A stretch of DNA of 64,000 bases, taken from contig JAZAYU010000062.1 in the NCBI GenBank assembly GCA_038501625.1, forward strand, positions 3,262,460-3,326,459, written 5' to 3'. Made by a program: the position numbers and the translations under genes. Within the stretch, counting starts at the first letter, position 1. Each line of letters starts with the position of its first letter. The notes beneath the pieces were generated by a model. That model was not told the origin of the DNA. It searched no databases and saw nothing but the letters and a program-made list of their open reading frames with translations. Shown here one piece after another: positions 46,440 to 58,800 of the stretch. The stretch comes from Corbicula japonica. Its lineage: Eukaryota > Mollusca > Bivalvia > Venerida > Cyrenidae.

Positions 46440-49400
46440 AAACATTATGCGCAGATAACACTGATATAGTGATCGTCATTATGTGACACCGGTAAGCGAT
46501 TTTATAATGATAACGGTACTGACTGATTTGTACGGGTAGACTTTTTACGGCGCCGCTCTGTACAGACAGTGTCTCTGTGAATTATAAATAAACCCGAGTT
46601 TCATTTCGAAGTTAGCAGTTGTCTTGAAATATTACAACAGAATTCTGACTATCAACATTTCAGACATATGTTAGATTACTCTACAATGTACTCATTCCTA
46701 AGCAAAAGGAAAATACCTGATAAATGAAAAACAAATAAGGAAACCTATGAAAGACAGAGATAGTCATCTCTAGAACGATTTACACCAGGAGTTTTATTAA
46801 TTCTCTGCTTTGATCATTTTTCAATATTTTTTCTCTTTTATTTAGTTGAACTTTTATCGATAAAGTCTCCGAGGTATTTTGCTAAAAGCCTTCATCTTAT
46901 AAAAAATGAAGAATCTATTTCCGACACTAAAATTGGTTTCAAGTTTTAAATATTTGGTTGCATTCCGTAAAAACCTGAGAATTTTGACAAATCCCTCAGG
47001 AGATTTTGAACAGTATATAAGTGTTAATCTGGGACCATATTAGGGATTTAGATCAGCAATTATAGAGTTCTGATGTTCGGATGTTAGCTGTTATTTATTT
47101 TATTAAAGCATCGATAAGATTAAAATAAACATATCAAAGGCATGTACGAATAAAGCTGATTAATTGCTTAAGCAATAAATAGCTTTCAGCGAACTTTTTG
47201 CTAAAATGATTTGAGTTTGTTATTTTGAATTAACAACGTGCCTGCAATTCGTTACCTGAGTGCAAAAACGATATCAGTATCATGAGTATTCGAAGGAATT
47301 ATAACGTTTGATTTTGCAGTATGGCCACGTTTTGCTAAAAAAATAAAAAAGAAAGCTTTATGCGGTGTCACCTTGATGTGGCCGAGTGGAGAATATTGTT
47401 CTCTTTTTGTTTAAAAACATCGTTTGAGGGTGTCAGCTGATAGAGGGTATTGATCAAAATGATTTATTTTATTTTATTTTACAGTTTTAGCACAAATTTT
47501 AATATAAAAACAAATACACAAGGATCAAACATATGGAACATGAAAAGAAATTTAGGGACGGAGAGTTGAAACTATTCATTTTTAGCCAATTCACTTCTTG
47601 GTGTCCTTAAAAGTATCTAAGTAGTATTATCGTATAATATTACATGCAATGATTTCTTCAGTTTTCTGAGATATCGTTCTCTCAGATCTCGGATCAGATT
47701 TAATGACAATGTGGCTGACAGATTCCCAGACAGATCTAGCTTTTCTGAATGGCTTCTTTCACGCATCCAGTATCATTATCATAGAAAGGATATAATACAG
47801 ACGATTAAGTTTGTGTTTTCGTGCAGTAAATGTATATTCCGGTATTAAAAGCAGTAGACGGAATTCCATTGCGTTTAATTAAGTACCAGTCCATTATATC
47901 GATTTTTTACATAACAGAGATGTTCGAAAAAAGCGACTAGCCTATCACGTGGACAATATTCGTAACAACATGTGTCGTAACAACATAAAAATATGTGTCG
48001 AAGCAACATAAAAATATGTGTCGAAACAACATAAAGATATATGTCGAACGACATAAAGATATGTGTCGAAACAACATTAAGATATTGGCAAAAATATAAA
48101 AAAAAACAACAAACAATTCTCGTTCAATTTGAGGTTCAATAAGAGAAAGGGGTCTCATGCATTTTTTTTTAAAAGAATACTGTTCTGAAGGCCAGGACAA
48201 TCTCCAAAATAGAATACCTGCCAATTGTCAAATGCCCCTGTTCTGTATGAAAATACAAACGTGCATGATAACAAAAATACAATAGTATACTGGAGGTGGA
48301 AAAGTTTATATATATTCTATCTTGACAAGGTCGCTTGCGATTTCTTTTTGTAACCAGTGTTGAAAACGCTTTTCTCTGAAAAGAGATAAAACATCTGAGA
48401 TATAATTTTCTGATAGATTAACGAGAATAAATTTAGAAACGGAAGTTATGCATTAAAAGAGGAAGCTCAAAGATATCACGTCGTCAAATGACTTATTTTG
48501 TATTAGCGTGTTGTAGATTCGACGACTGGGCGATTACAATAAATATTTGCGCTTAAGGTAGAGAACACGGTATATTCTTTCGTCGTCTTTTAATGTTTGG
48601 AGATGATTAAATATTGTGTTGACGTCATTTATCATTAGACATTTTCGTGAATTCGCCACACTTACCCGAAACTCGTCATCACAAGATTACATGTTTTCTT
48701 GTTGAAGTGTTAGCGGTGTAAAAGGTTGAAAAGTTAAAAAATGATGCCATCGCAAAAGTGTGATAAATCTGATACGAAAAGCCGACGAGGAGTATCCATT
48801 GTGATTATGCCCACCATGTTTTGAGTTTTCACGTTATAGGTATCGCGATGTCTTCGCTTAGCAAAGTGACCAGACAGACAAAACAACTAAATAACTAAAT
48901 TACTATTAATTCGTGTTGTCGACATTTTTGCCCACAAAACCGACATGGCAAAATTATCCATCTTGGTAACCTAGAGGTCTTGTCTTTCGCCGCAAACACT
49001 TGTCATAGTTATTTGAATGCTTAATGAGACTTTTTTCCCTTTAACTTGTTAAATATTGGCAAAAAAGGAGATCGCGCTTACAGATATCGTATTTGGTGTT
49101 TCTTACAGATATCGTATTTGGTGTTTAAGATTGTTTTTATTTTTGATCAATAATAATGATCAGATTCGATAGTAACGCGTCAATCTATAGAGTTGGGTGA
49201 ATTTTTTGGTAGTTAGTGATAAACCAGCAATCGATTCATTATTTTTTTTACTATTCCTTTGCACTATTTATATTTCTAGCTTTAAACAGAACATTAAATT
49301 GGTCGAAAATCCAGCTCTTAACTGTTAACGCCGAATATGACTATAAAATGCAGAGATAATACAACTTGCCAACTCATATTTGACAGGTTGGTATAGTTAT

Positions 49401-49720
49401 TCTTTATCTCAAAAGGTCAATGTGAACACATGCGAAGCTGTATTGCCTTATAGAAAAAGTTTTTTGAAAAGTGTCATCCGTTTTTCACGCTAAAAGAAGA
49501 ACAATGCGCGAAAAAAATAGCACACTTCTTGCAGCTACGCCTATTGGGATTGTATAAATGCGATAGTTGTGCATGAACTCACATAAAAAGGTCTGTTTAC
49601 TATGCTTTCAAAGTGTCTTGTGATTAACCGATTATCTTGCAAATCTGTTAATGCAGTGGAAAATAGCAAATTTTTTTTATGTTAGTGTGAAGTTATAAGT
49701 TATAACTCTCTCTGTTAGAG
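46440..49720 (+). repeat. Local duplication, copy B
   Basis: Colinear with copy A, starting in the remnant of the SINE (GTACTGACTGATTTGTACGG) and ending after TTAGTGTGAAGTTATAAGTT. It has some private insertions, such as 48640-48770 and 49140-49260. The empty R1 site is at about 47017. Confidence 0.9.
47960..48085 (+). repeat. Short tandem repeat, paralogue of 44356-44495
   Basis: About five units of ACATAAAAATATGTGTCGAA type inside copy B. Confidence 0.85.
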
Positions 49721-49739
49721 TGAGTAAATCAATTATTCT

Positions 49740-50117
49740 CTTAGCTAAGTCTTCGCTTAGCAAAGTCACCAGACAGACAAAATAACTAAATAACTAAATT
49801 ACTTTTAATAATCTTTTCGTGTTGTCGGCATTTTTGCTCCACAAAACCGACATGGCAGAACTAACCAACCATCAATCGATTCATTAATTTTTTACTATTC
49901 CTATGCATTATTTATATTTCTAGCTTTAAACACAACCTTTCATTGGTCGAAAATCTATCTCTAACTGTTAACGCCGAACATGACTATTAATTGCAGAGAT
50001 TGTACATCTTGCTCTCTCATATTTGACAGGTTGGTATAGTTATTCTTTATCTCAAAAGGTCAATGTGAACACATGCGAAGCTGCATTGCCTTATAGAAAA
50101 AGTTTTTTGAAAAGTTT
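49740..50117 (+). repeat. Local duplication, partial copy C
   Basis: It repeats only the last part of the unit, from CTTCGCTTAGCAAAGTCACC to AAAAGTTTTTTGAAAAGTTT, immediately after copy B. A foldback-element arm follows at 50118-50360, as one follows copy A at 45988, so the ancestral unit probably included that arm. Confidence 0.85.
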
Positions 50118-50360
50118 CACCATATTTTTATAAATCTCAATAACGGTTAAATTTCGTTCAACTATACTTTGCACAAATGAATATTACTAATGTATCTTTA
50201 TTTTTGCACACAGTAAGACACGTTAGAAAAAAAAGAAGAAAAAAGCTAGACCTATAAATTCCTTAAAATTCTATTACATAAATTCACTAAAACTAAGCAA
50301 TACAAAACATAATTCTAAATTTCCACATGAGTGTAATGATACTGGCATGAAATTTACATG
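50118..50360. mobile_element. Foldback element arm, partial
   Basis: Matches 17090-17280: CTTTGCACAAATGAATATTA, ATGTATCTTTATTTTTGCA, TAGACCTATAAATTCCTTAA. Confidence 0.7.
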
Positions 50361-50967
50361 TCAGTAAAAGCTGGTAGGACTAAAAGTGCATTTAAATTTT
50401 CCTTAGGTTTTAGAAATCTACCATTAAATTCCAATATTAATTAAATTTCCCAGGAGTATAGCGTGATAGCACATATACCGGTATCACAAATTAATTTGTG
50501 CAGATACATGCTACAAAAAAGCAGAGAACTTTCCATCTACCTAGTACATTATTTCATATCATTCAATCGAAAATATCAATTTTTAAAACTAATTGCGTAC
50601 ACTTCGCCAATTTTCCTTTAGTGAAGGAATTGCGTAAATCTGAGAATTGAAAATACAATTGCTTTAATGTTGATAACTACAATATAATTCTTTTTAAATC
50701 TCAAGAGAATTGAGTAAGAATTCAAACTGTCTTCATTTGCTTTTGTCTCAGAATGTTTTGAAAGACTTTGCTCGCACGTATTTTGAAGAAAATATGACAG
50801 ACGATACATGAACATCACAAATTCTTCGAAAAGTGCAGAATCCATTTCGTTCAATTAATTTAAGTTTATTTTTAAGTGTCACGTACCTAAAAATGTGAAA
50901 TAAGCATCAAGATTTGCCACAAACAGTAGTTAGAGCCTTCCCACACAGCCAAAAAGTAGATGGGAAC

Positions 50968-51116
50968 TGGACTGAAGGTTATAAAGCTGAGTTTGGAAAC
51001 CAGTCTCAAATCTCAAGCATCTGATTGGCTGAAATGGCGACCAGTTGCCATTTCAGCCAATCAGATGCTTGAGATTTGAGACTGGTTTCCATGCTCAGTT
51101 TTATAACCTTGGGCAC
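50968..51116. mobile_element. Palindromic element copy 5, inserted into R1
   Basis: Near-perfect palindrome, ACTGAAGGTTATAAAGCTGA to TCAGTTTTATAACCTTGGGC, around GGCGACCAGTTGCC. R1 sequence flanks both sides. Confidence 0.92.
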
Positions 51117-51163
51117 TGAGCGCATGCATTTACAAAATGATCAATTTCAAAATAGACACCATA

Positions 51164-51277
51164 GACGAAAATGAGAGCCCGAGGGGTTTATGACTCAGCG
51201 AGACGAAAATGAGAGCCCGAGGGGTTTATGACTCAGCGAGACGAAAATGAGAGCCCGAGGGGTTTATGACTCAGCGA
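51164..51277 (+). repeat. 38-bp exact triplication inside R1
   Basis: GACGAAAATGAGAGCCCGAG and the following 18 bases repeat at 51164, 51202 and 51240 without differences that I can see. Confidence 0.93.
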
Positions 51278-51360
51278 CAACAAAGGTTGTATGCAAAAGC
51301 ACAGACATATAAAACATAATAAAGCTAATATCATTGTCAAGTAAAAATGTCGGTACTAAA

Positions 51361-52590
51361 TGACCTTACCGAGGTCACAGACGCTTGCGTCAAATCAGCG
51401 AAATCACGTCAACTGGAATAAAAGAAACAGTTCGAGCATTTATGTTCTTTTGCAAGGTTTCCCTATTAACCTTTATAAACTCGTGCAAAAAGAGGTAAGA
51501 TCAACGATCAACGGTAGACGGTTTAATCAACAAGCATGCAAAAAAAGCTAAGGAATAATATTATCATGTTTATAGCATTTCGTTTTGAATTTACAGACGG
51601 TTATTACGAAAAGACGTGGAAATTTATAAATCGAATCTCCGTAATACCATAGTTAAGTAATAGATTGTTGCAATAGTTATTTTCAACTGCAGCTGCATTT
51701 TGAATTATATTTAAATCTTTTATCATATTATTTATCAAGAAAATTAATAACACAATGATGAACAATGAACATTTTACCATATGACTCAGGTTAGGGGTTT
51801 ACATGTATTTATAATCTATAAATATACTAAGCCAAAATGAAAACTTGACAAAAGTAACATGGAAAACTCCAATTAAATTGGTGATGGCAGTAAATGTAAA
51901 TATCTGGAGCAATTTGATCACCAATACCTTTATCTTGGAAGTCGTCGGTTCAGTATCTATCGGTTTAAAAAAGGTAAAACGGCAAACAATTATGTTGTTG
52001 TGGCAAATTCAGAGTTTGATTTTGTTTTCCCTTTAATTGAAAGGGAGGTAATTTGCAAAAATGATATTTACCCAACTGTATCTTATTTCTTTTCATCAGT
52101 GAACTATAATGGATGTGGTTTTCCTTCTTGACATGCCATAAACTTTTAAATGTGACGGTAAAAAATTCTGTTTGAGACTTTATTATTGATTCTAGCATAA
52201 TTTAGGAAAGAGGAGATAACCTGGACCTATTTGACAAAAAATAACAACATCCTTCAAATGTCCAGATATGTGCAAATACCAAGAATTAATTAAAAGATAA
52301 AATATAGCATCACTGAACAATTGTTTACATTTAAAACTTGGTATGTTTTCATTTTTGCTCGGTCGTATTTCATCATGAAATTACATTTATAACATGATTA
52401 CCTTTATGCATACAGATGCAATATTTATTTTTAATATACTCTGCACTCTATTAAAATTCGGACAGTAGATACATTTCTTTTTCTTGATTTCCTTATTTGA
52501 AACAATTACCTGCAATCACATTTTAATTTAATGCATTGTGAATCCAATATCATATGTTGTATTGGATTTCTCAAGTCAAGAAATGCGTCT
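51361..52590. other. 1.2 kb upstream of the cyclase membrane exon, nothing recognised
   Basis: AT-rich sequence. The frames at 51360, 51845 and 51965 have no recognisable domain. The first exon or promoter of the cyclase could lie here or further left, but I cannot support one. Confidence 0.5.
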
Positions 52591-52664
52591 TCCACAGAGC
52601 TGCGCTCGGAAGCTTGAAATAAACGCCTCGTGTCTATATGTTCACATCTTCTCCTATCTTGCAG

Positions 52665-52812
52665 CTCTGTGGATGGATACTACTACAAAATTAAGGTGAA
52701 AAAATCGCGCATGTTTGTAGTACATATCATGTGGAGGATTATCATATTGTCTGTAATACCAGGCATAATTTTGATAGTCCAGAATGGAATATACTTGAAC
52801 ACCAGTTCAAAG
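52665..52812 (+). CDS. Cyclase exon: first membrane helix
   Basis: After an acceptor CCTATCTTGCAG the frame reads YYYKIKVKKSRMF, a helix IIILSVIPGIILIVQNGIYL, then NTSSK. Basic residues before the helix suggest the cytoplasmic side. The join NTSSK-MLQQRRLMKTN to the next exon is phase 0 and matches the usual start of NIT proteins. The donor GTTACA is weak. Translation may start upstream or at the Met in SRMF. Confidence 0.6.
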
Positions 52813-55800
52813 GTTACATTTAACAATTTTATTTACTTTATTAACTTTGTTTTATGAGTATCGATTATTTTGTGGATTGTATTAATTGATTACAGTCTTT
52901 TTTCACTAACAACTTGTACTTTTGTGTAATAAATTTGCCATTAACCGAATAACAAACTAAGTATAACAATGGACCATGTTCAAACTATTACTTCTACTTT
53001 GAATAGCGCGGTTGAGAGTATGTATCTCTGAAAGACAAATTCTCAGTCGTTATAAACGGTTATCCGCACCCACCGAAATTCACTTATTGAAACGTGGCGA
53101 AACATCCTTAATTAAGTTGTCCTGAATTTTTATCATCAACAAAATCATAATAGTTTATAAATACCAAGATTTCCGTTATTTATATTGAAATGTTTAATAC
53201 TTTTAGGCAACTTTTGAGCCTTCTATCCCTTTTTGGATCTTATTTCCCTTGTAATATTGATAAGTACTGATAAGATACGTATCTTTCTTTGCCAAATACA
53301 AAATACTGAATCATCATTTACACACACAAAAAATAAAAACGATTACATTATTTCACGATATCACGAACAGCATCATTTGCATTATGCATGAAACGAACCA
53401 GTTATTATTCATTTCCCTTAGTTTAATACCTCAAATTCAGCTTAAACTTTAAACTGATGCCCGTTTCCTGCTGAGCTGATCAAATTAAATACCAAATTTC
53501 ATAAAAACCTCTTATTATCAAATATGAAAATATATTAAATTCTAAAAGTCAATGTTACAAATGGGGCACGTCACGGGAAAAGGTACCTTCAGCCATTTTT
53601 AGTGATATTTTAGTTTTTACTAAATTTAGATAGAAGTAATAATTATAAATCAATATGTTAGCACTAAAATTTGATTTTGTTACACAATTTGACAATAAAA
53701 TGGTATTTTTACCGCGAAATGCATAATAAATAATGTCGTCTGCTCAAATTAATGACGTCATTTCAAAGATTGACGTCAACTGTCTGAAGGTACCTTTTCC
53801 CGTGACGCGCCCCAAATGAAATTGCCTCTACTAGGGAGCGAACCCGCACCGTCACGGCGACAGCGCCTAGCCATGCACTTCCGAAAAGTAAGATTAGTTT
53901 TCTGATTTTCAGCAATTTAATGATAGAATTTTAACATTGAAGAACGTGAATTTGAAAAAGGAAATATTGACCTGGTAATATGTAGTGCTTGATTTTGAAT
54001 AAACGACATACTTGTTTGTGGTCAGTATTAAAATTATTAATTTAAAAATTATGAAAATATTGCAGTCACGATTTGCAGTGAAGACAAAGTATATCTGGGC
54101 TATCCGATCAACCTTTTTTAATCCAGCGTATCACAGAGATCGCCTACAGGCCAACAATTAAAAAGCATCATTTTAATGTTCTACCTATTAATTTATACTA
54201 AGCTTACTATTCTTGTTCTTTGATTTATATTTAAATTATCGTAACATTATTTTGTTACACTCAAACCAAAAACACCACTTAAATATAAACGACACAAAAA
54301 CTCTATAAAATAGAGCCTTACTTAATACAATACAGTTATAATTCTTATCATTTCTTTACTTCTTTTAAGCAAAATATAGATATTGTAAATATTAGATGGT
54401 AGAGACCAAGTAGCGAGTCAGTATTTATTCAGCACTCTTAATACTATAAGTGTCTTTGCAAAGGAATATCAATCTCTGACATTACATGTGGTAATCATTA
54501 TCAGAGGCGAAACTCAATATGCTTAATAACAAGCACGTGATCTCATATCATTGTCTTTCCCTAACATTATCGGATAAATTCTGCGCAAACCGCCTAGTTT
54601 TTAACGACAATTGCGCATTTTAAATAAACCAACATCTTCAGTCTTTCTGTTCGATTTTACGAATCAGGAAGAGAGATTTTTACGCGTCCTTTGAAGGTCG
54701 TTGCGCACGATACTTAAGTTCTATGTTAATAGTACTTATAAATTTTCTTCTGATTGAATATTTCGGCCAGTTTAAAGAAAGTTTGTTTCAATATACCAGC
54801 CAATATAGATTTTGATATTGTCAATCACCCCAAGGATAAATTTCCTGCTTTTTAAATTTTACTTTTGGCGTTGTCTGTGGTATGCAGGATTTATATTCTC
54901 CCCTGTCAAAATTCTATTCTGTTTAGTTCCGCCCATTGTTTTCTCGTTTAGGGCAACAAACTCATTTATTTGGGACCATAAGGCGCTGAACATAGAATGG
55001 TATTCAGTTAAAAATACTAAGTAAAATCAAAACTTATACGTATGTAATATTCTTGCCTTAATATGACTATACTAATTTCATCGGTCTAAACACCATTTTG
55101 CAAATATTTAAATAATATTTAATTGGTTTTTAAAACCAAAAGTTGCCATTATTTGTCAACTTTATGTCAACTGGTGTTTTATTACGCATGATTGTAGTTC
55201 AAAAGTGAAATATACATATCAGGAATTGCCCCTATTTAAAGGCTCAGCATCCTAACACAGAGAAGAAGACAGATGAAGAGAGAGCATGGTTTATAAAATG
55301 AACAATTTCACAACAAACCCCACATAATGCACAAAAATGAGAACCCGAGATGTTACCGCCTTGGAACGGCCAATGTCAAAACAATTTGCCACCGGGGATT
55401 TAAACCAGGTTCTATGATGCACTGACCTCACACTTGTTCCAACAGGTCATCATTTAAACAAACAAGCTGTCTTGTTGAAATATCTCCAACCCACCCATCA
55501 ACTCTACGATGTTGCATCCAAAAGATCACAAACATCTTAATCATACGAAGCTAATAGAGCATTGTAAAGCAGAAGGGCGGGTTCTCACTGACCTTGCCGA
55601 AACCAGATCGTCCGGAGTCAAATCAGCGAGAACACGATGACATTGATAAACGAAATGAACATGATATCTATTTTTTTACTTTGCAGATGCTTCAGCAAAG
55701 GCGTTTAATGAAAACCAATGTTCAGCTGTCACTTGAAATAGGAGATGTTATACAAAGTATGCAGTATGAACGTGGCCTGGTAACCTTATTTACCATCGCC

Positions 55801-58800
55801 CATGGTGACCCTGGACTCAATTCAAGACTATTAGAAAGCTTTATACTTACCGATGATGCTCTGGAAAAGCTTTCAAAATGGATGTTTAAGGGACCGCTAA
55901 AGGTATTTGGGTTAAGAAATAGTTCGACAGTAATGAATATTCCAACATGAATGTTTTTCAACAATTATTACAAATCTAATCTAGAAACAACCGTTTGTGC
56001 CTTTTAATAACACATATCAGATATATACTTCGAACTATAAAATGCTATATCTGAAGATTGAGGGTTTCATGATATTTGACTCGTTGAAAGTTGGAGGGAG
56101 GCTACTTTATAGGGTGGGAGGGGATGCATAAAAATTCTAAGATATTAAACTTGGGTATAAATGTAAAAAAAAACAGCAGAAGGTAATCCTTGTGGTTACT
56201 GAAAAAGTGAAATATGCATATTAGGTATCGCCACACTCACAAAACACAGCCTCCCTACGCAGCAAAAAAGAAGAGAGGACGAGAAAACACGTTTGTTATA
56301 AGTATGTCAATTCAAATAAGACGCCACAAACAATTAACTAAAGTGAGAACACTTGGGGTTACCGCTTTGGAACGGTCAGTGACAAAACAAATTGCCACTG
56401 GGGTTTTTAACCAGGTTCTAGGGTGCACCAACCTCCCACTTGCCCCAACAGGTTCTAAAATTATTAGAAAGTTCTTTTGCTTGAATATATAAACAACCAT
56501 ATCAAAAGTGTAATGTGAATAATTAACTATTATGCGAAAACCGTGATTGAAAACTGGCGTGATTAAAAGTGCTCTTATATATGTTGTCTTAGATAATTTT
56601 GTACATCATCAGTCGATGATGCTTAGCACCGTCTGAAAGTGGGATTATGCATCTTTCACGTTTAGTTTCAGAACAAAGAAAATTTCCAGAAAAGTTTGAG
56701 TATGTTCAGGCAACAGCGAGAGAAACTGACGTCGATGTACGTCATCGATCAATATACAAAAGACATCAAAGTCTTTATAGAGTGGGTTATTAATGCAGTG
56801 AAAGAAGAAAAGAGCAGCGATATATGGACGGAACTTGTTGCATTCCATATGCTTATTAATGGTAAAGAATGTGTTGACACCGAGCGGGCACTTGGAACAT
56901 ATTATTTTACGCATGGTGAGCTACAGGATAAAATAAATAATTGAATATCATTATAAGTGATATTAGATCATATGACTTCGTTTCATTAAAAAAGTAAAAA
57001 ATATATATTAGGAATCGATACAATCACAAAACACAGCCTCTCATCGCAGCGAAAAAGAAGAAAGAAAAAAAGAGCATGTGTTTATAAGTATGTCAATTTA
57101 AAATAAAACACCAAAAACAATTAACAAAAATGAGAACCTTTGGGGTTACCGCCTTGGAACGGTCAGTGGCAATATAATTTGCCACTGGGGTCTAAACCAG
57201 GTTCTAGGGTGCACCAACCTCACTCTTGCCAAAATGTAACGCATCTCAATATTGAGTTGCGCTAAACCCGGGGCTAGGCGGTGTGGGTAGTAATATGCAA
57301 TCCCATTACTGCCCATGAACAGGCTCAATCAAACCGAGCCTGCAGTATTTTTATATTCGTCGTGTTAGGTGGCTTTCAAAGTTCCCTTTTCATCTATTTC
57401 TACTTGCAACTGTATACACCGTTTATGTAGTTAGAACTACTAATAAAAGAAAATTACAAGAAATATTTTGTCGAATATTTTTATTTGATAATTATGAGAA
57501 CAATTTCAAAACGAAGAAGAACGAAATAAAAAATCACAAATTAATTAAATCCAAATAAATAAAATTGTGTTAACATCAGCTGTTGTAAACTGGTAATTAC
57601 AGTTCTTTTTTAGAACAATTTTGTTTTTGGCGCTCAAAAATTAACAGTTTAATGTTGTAACCCAAAATTTCATATAATGAAGTGGAATGACAGTTTATTT
57701 TTGATTTCTATTGTTACTTTTTTATTAAATCAAGAGATTCACCAGACAGATTTATTTAGGTTTTCAGGACCAAGCGACCTTATTGCAGTATGAAGAACAA
57801 CGTATACTTGCAGAAACATTTCTCGATAAGTTTGAGGGCTATTCAGTCATTGCTCGACGATTGAAATCAATTCACGTAGACCCGAACCTGCAAGATGTTG
57901 TCAATGAAATGAGACAGAAGTTGCTGACAAATGATTCTCATGAACGTTCGGTGGAACTCGGAATAATTTGGCTCGATAACATGACGTCATACATTAGTCA
58001 ACTCGATAGCATCAAATATGGAATGGTAGATTATATAACAATGGTAAGTTACATACGATAAAATGACGTAATACATACGTCAAATCGATAGCATGAAATA
58101 AAGAATGGAAGATTATATAACAACGGTAAGTTAAATACGATAAGATGACGTCATACTTACGAGTACGTCAACTCAATTGCACTAAACATGGAATGGTATC
58201 TTATATTACAATGGTAAGTTAGTTTTTAAAAACATGTAATATAACATGATGCCATACACACGTCATTGATAGCATCAGATAAGGAATGGTAGGTTATATT
58301 ATAATGGTAAGTTAAATACGATAAAATGACGTCACACATACGTTCACTAGATAGCATCAAACATGTTGTGGTAGATTATATCACAACGGTAAGTGAAAAA
58401 CGATGTAATGACGTCACACATACGTTCACTAGATAGCATCAAACATGTTGTGGTAGATTATATCACAACGGTAAGTGAAAAACGATGTAATGACGACATG
58501 CATATGTTAAGTAATGTTCACTTTAACTTATTATTTTTAATAAAACATGCAAATAATGAAAATACTTTTTGTGAGAAGACAAAAAGGTTTGTAATCTTTT
58601 GTATGAGCTTAATCCAATGTTACACAACCCTATTTTAATTACTAATGGGGATTATAATTCTACACATTGTAGAATATTTGTTTCATATGATATCACCATT
58701 TCGTTTAGAAATGCTTTCTACATTCAACAAATCGTCAACATACCTCGATGTTTTGCTAAAGGCTGTAATATTGTCATCTTGATGTTCGATTAAAAGATAA

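Larger units (their letters stand above)
50890..51360 (+). mobile_element. R1 copy broken by a palindromic element
   Basis: R1 sequence begins near 50890 (AATGTGAAATAAGCATC) and resumes at 51121 (GCATGCATTTACAAAATGAT). Its tail has TGCAAAAGCACAGACATATA. A 38-bp triplication lies within. Confidence 0.75.

Noticed and set aside
54812..55024. A hydrophobic 70-codon frame upstream of the NIT exons, considered as an N-terminal membrane exon
   Set aside because: The same sequence occurs inverted at 36655-36985 as an interspersed repeat. The exon at 52665-52812 fits the cyclase phase and NIT start much better.
55594..55686. An N-terminal extension of the first NIT exon from an upstream ATG
   Set aside because: This part is R1 repeat sequence, and a strong acceptor (ACTTTGCAG) at 55686 marks the exon start.
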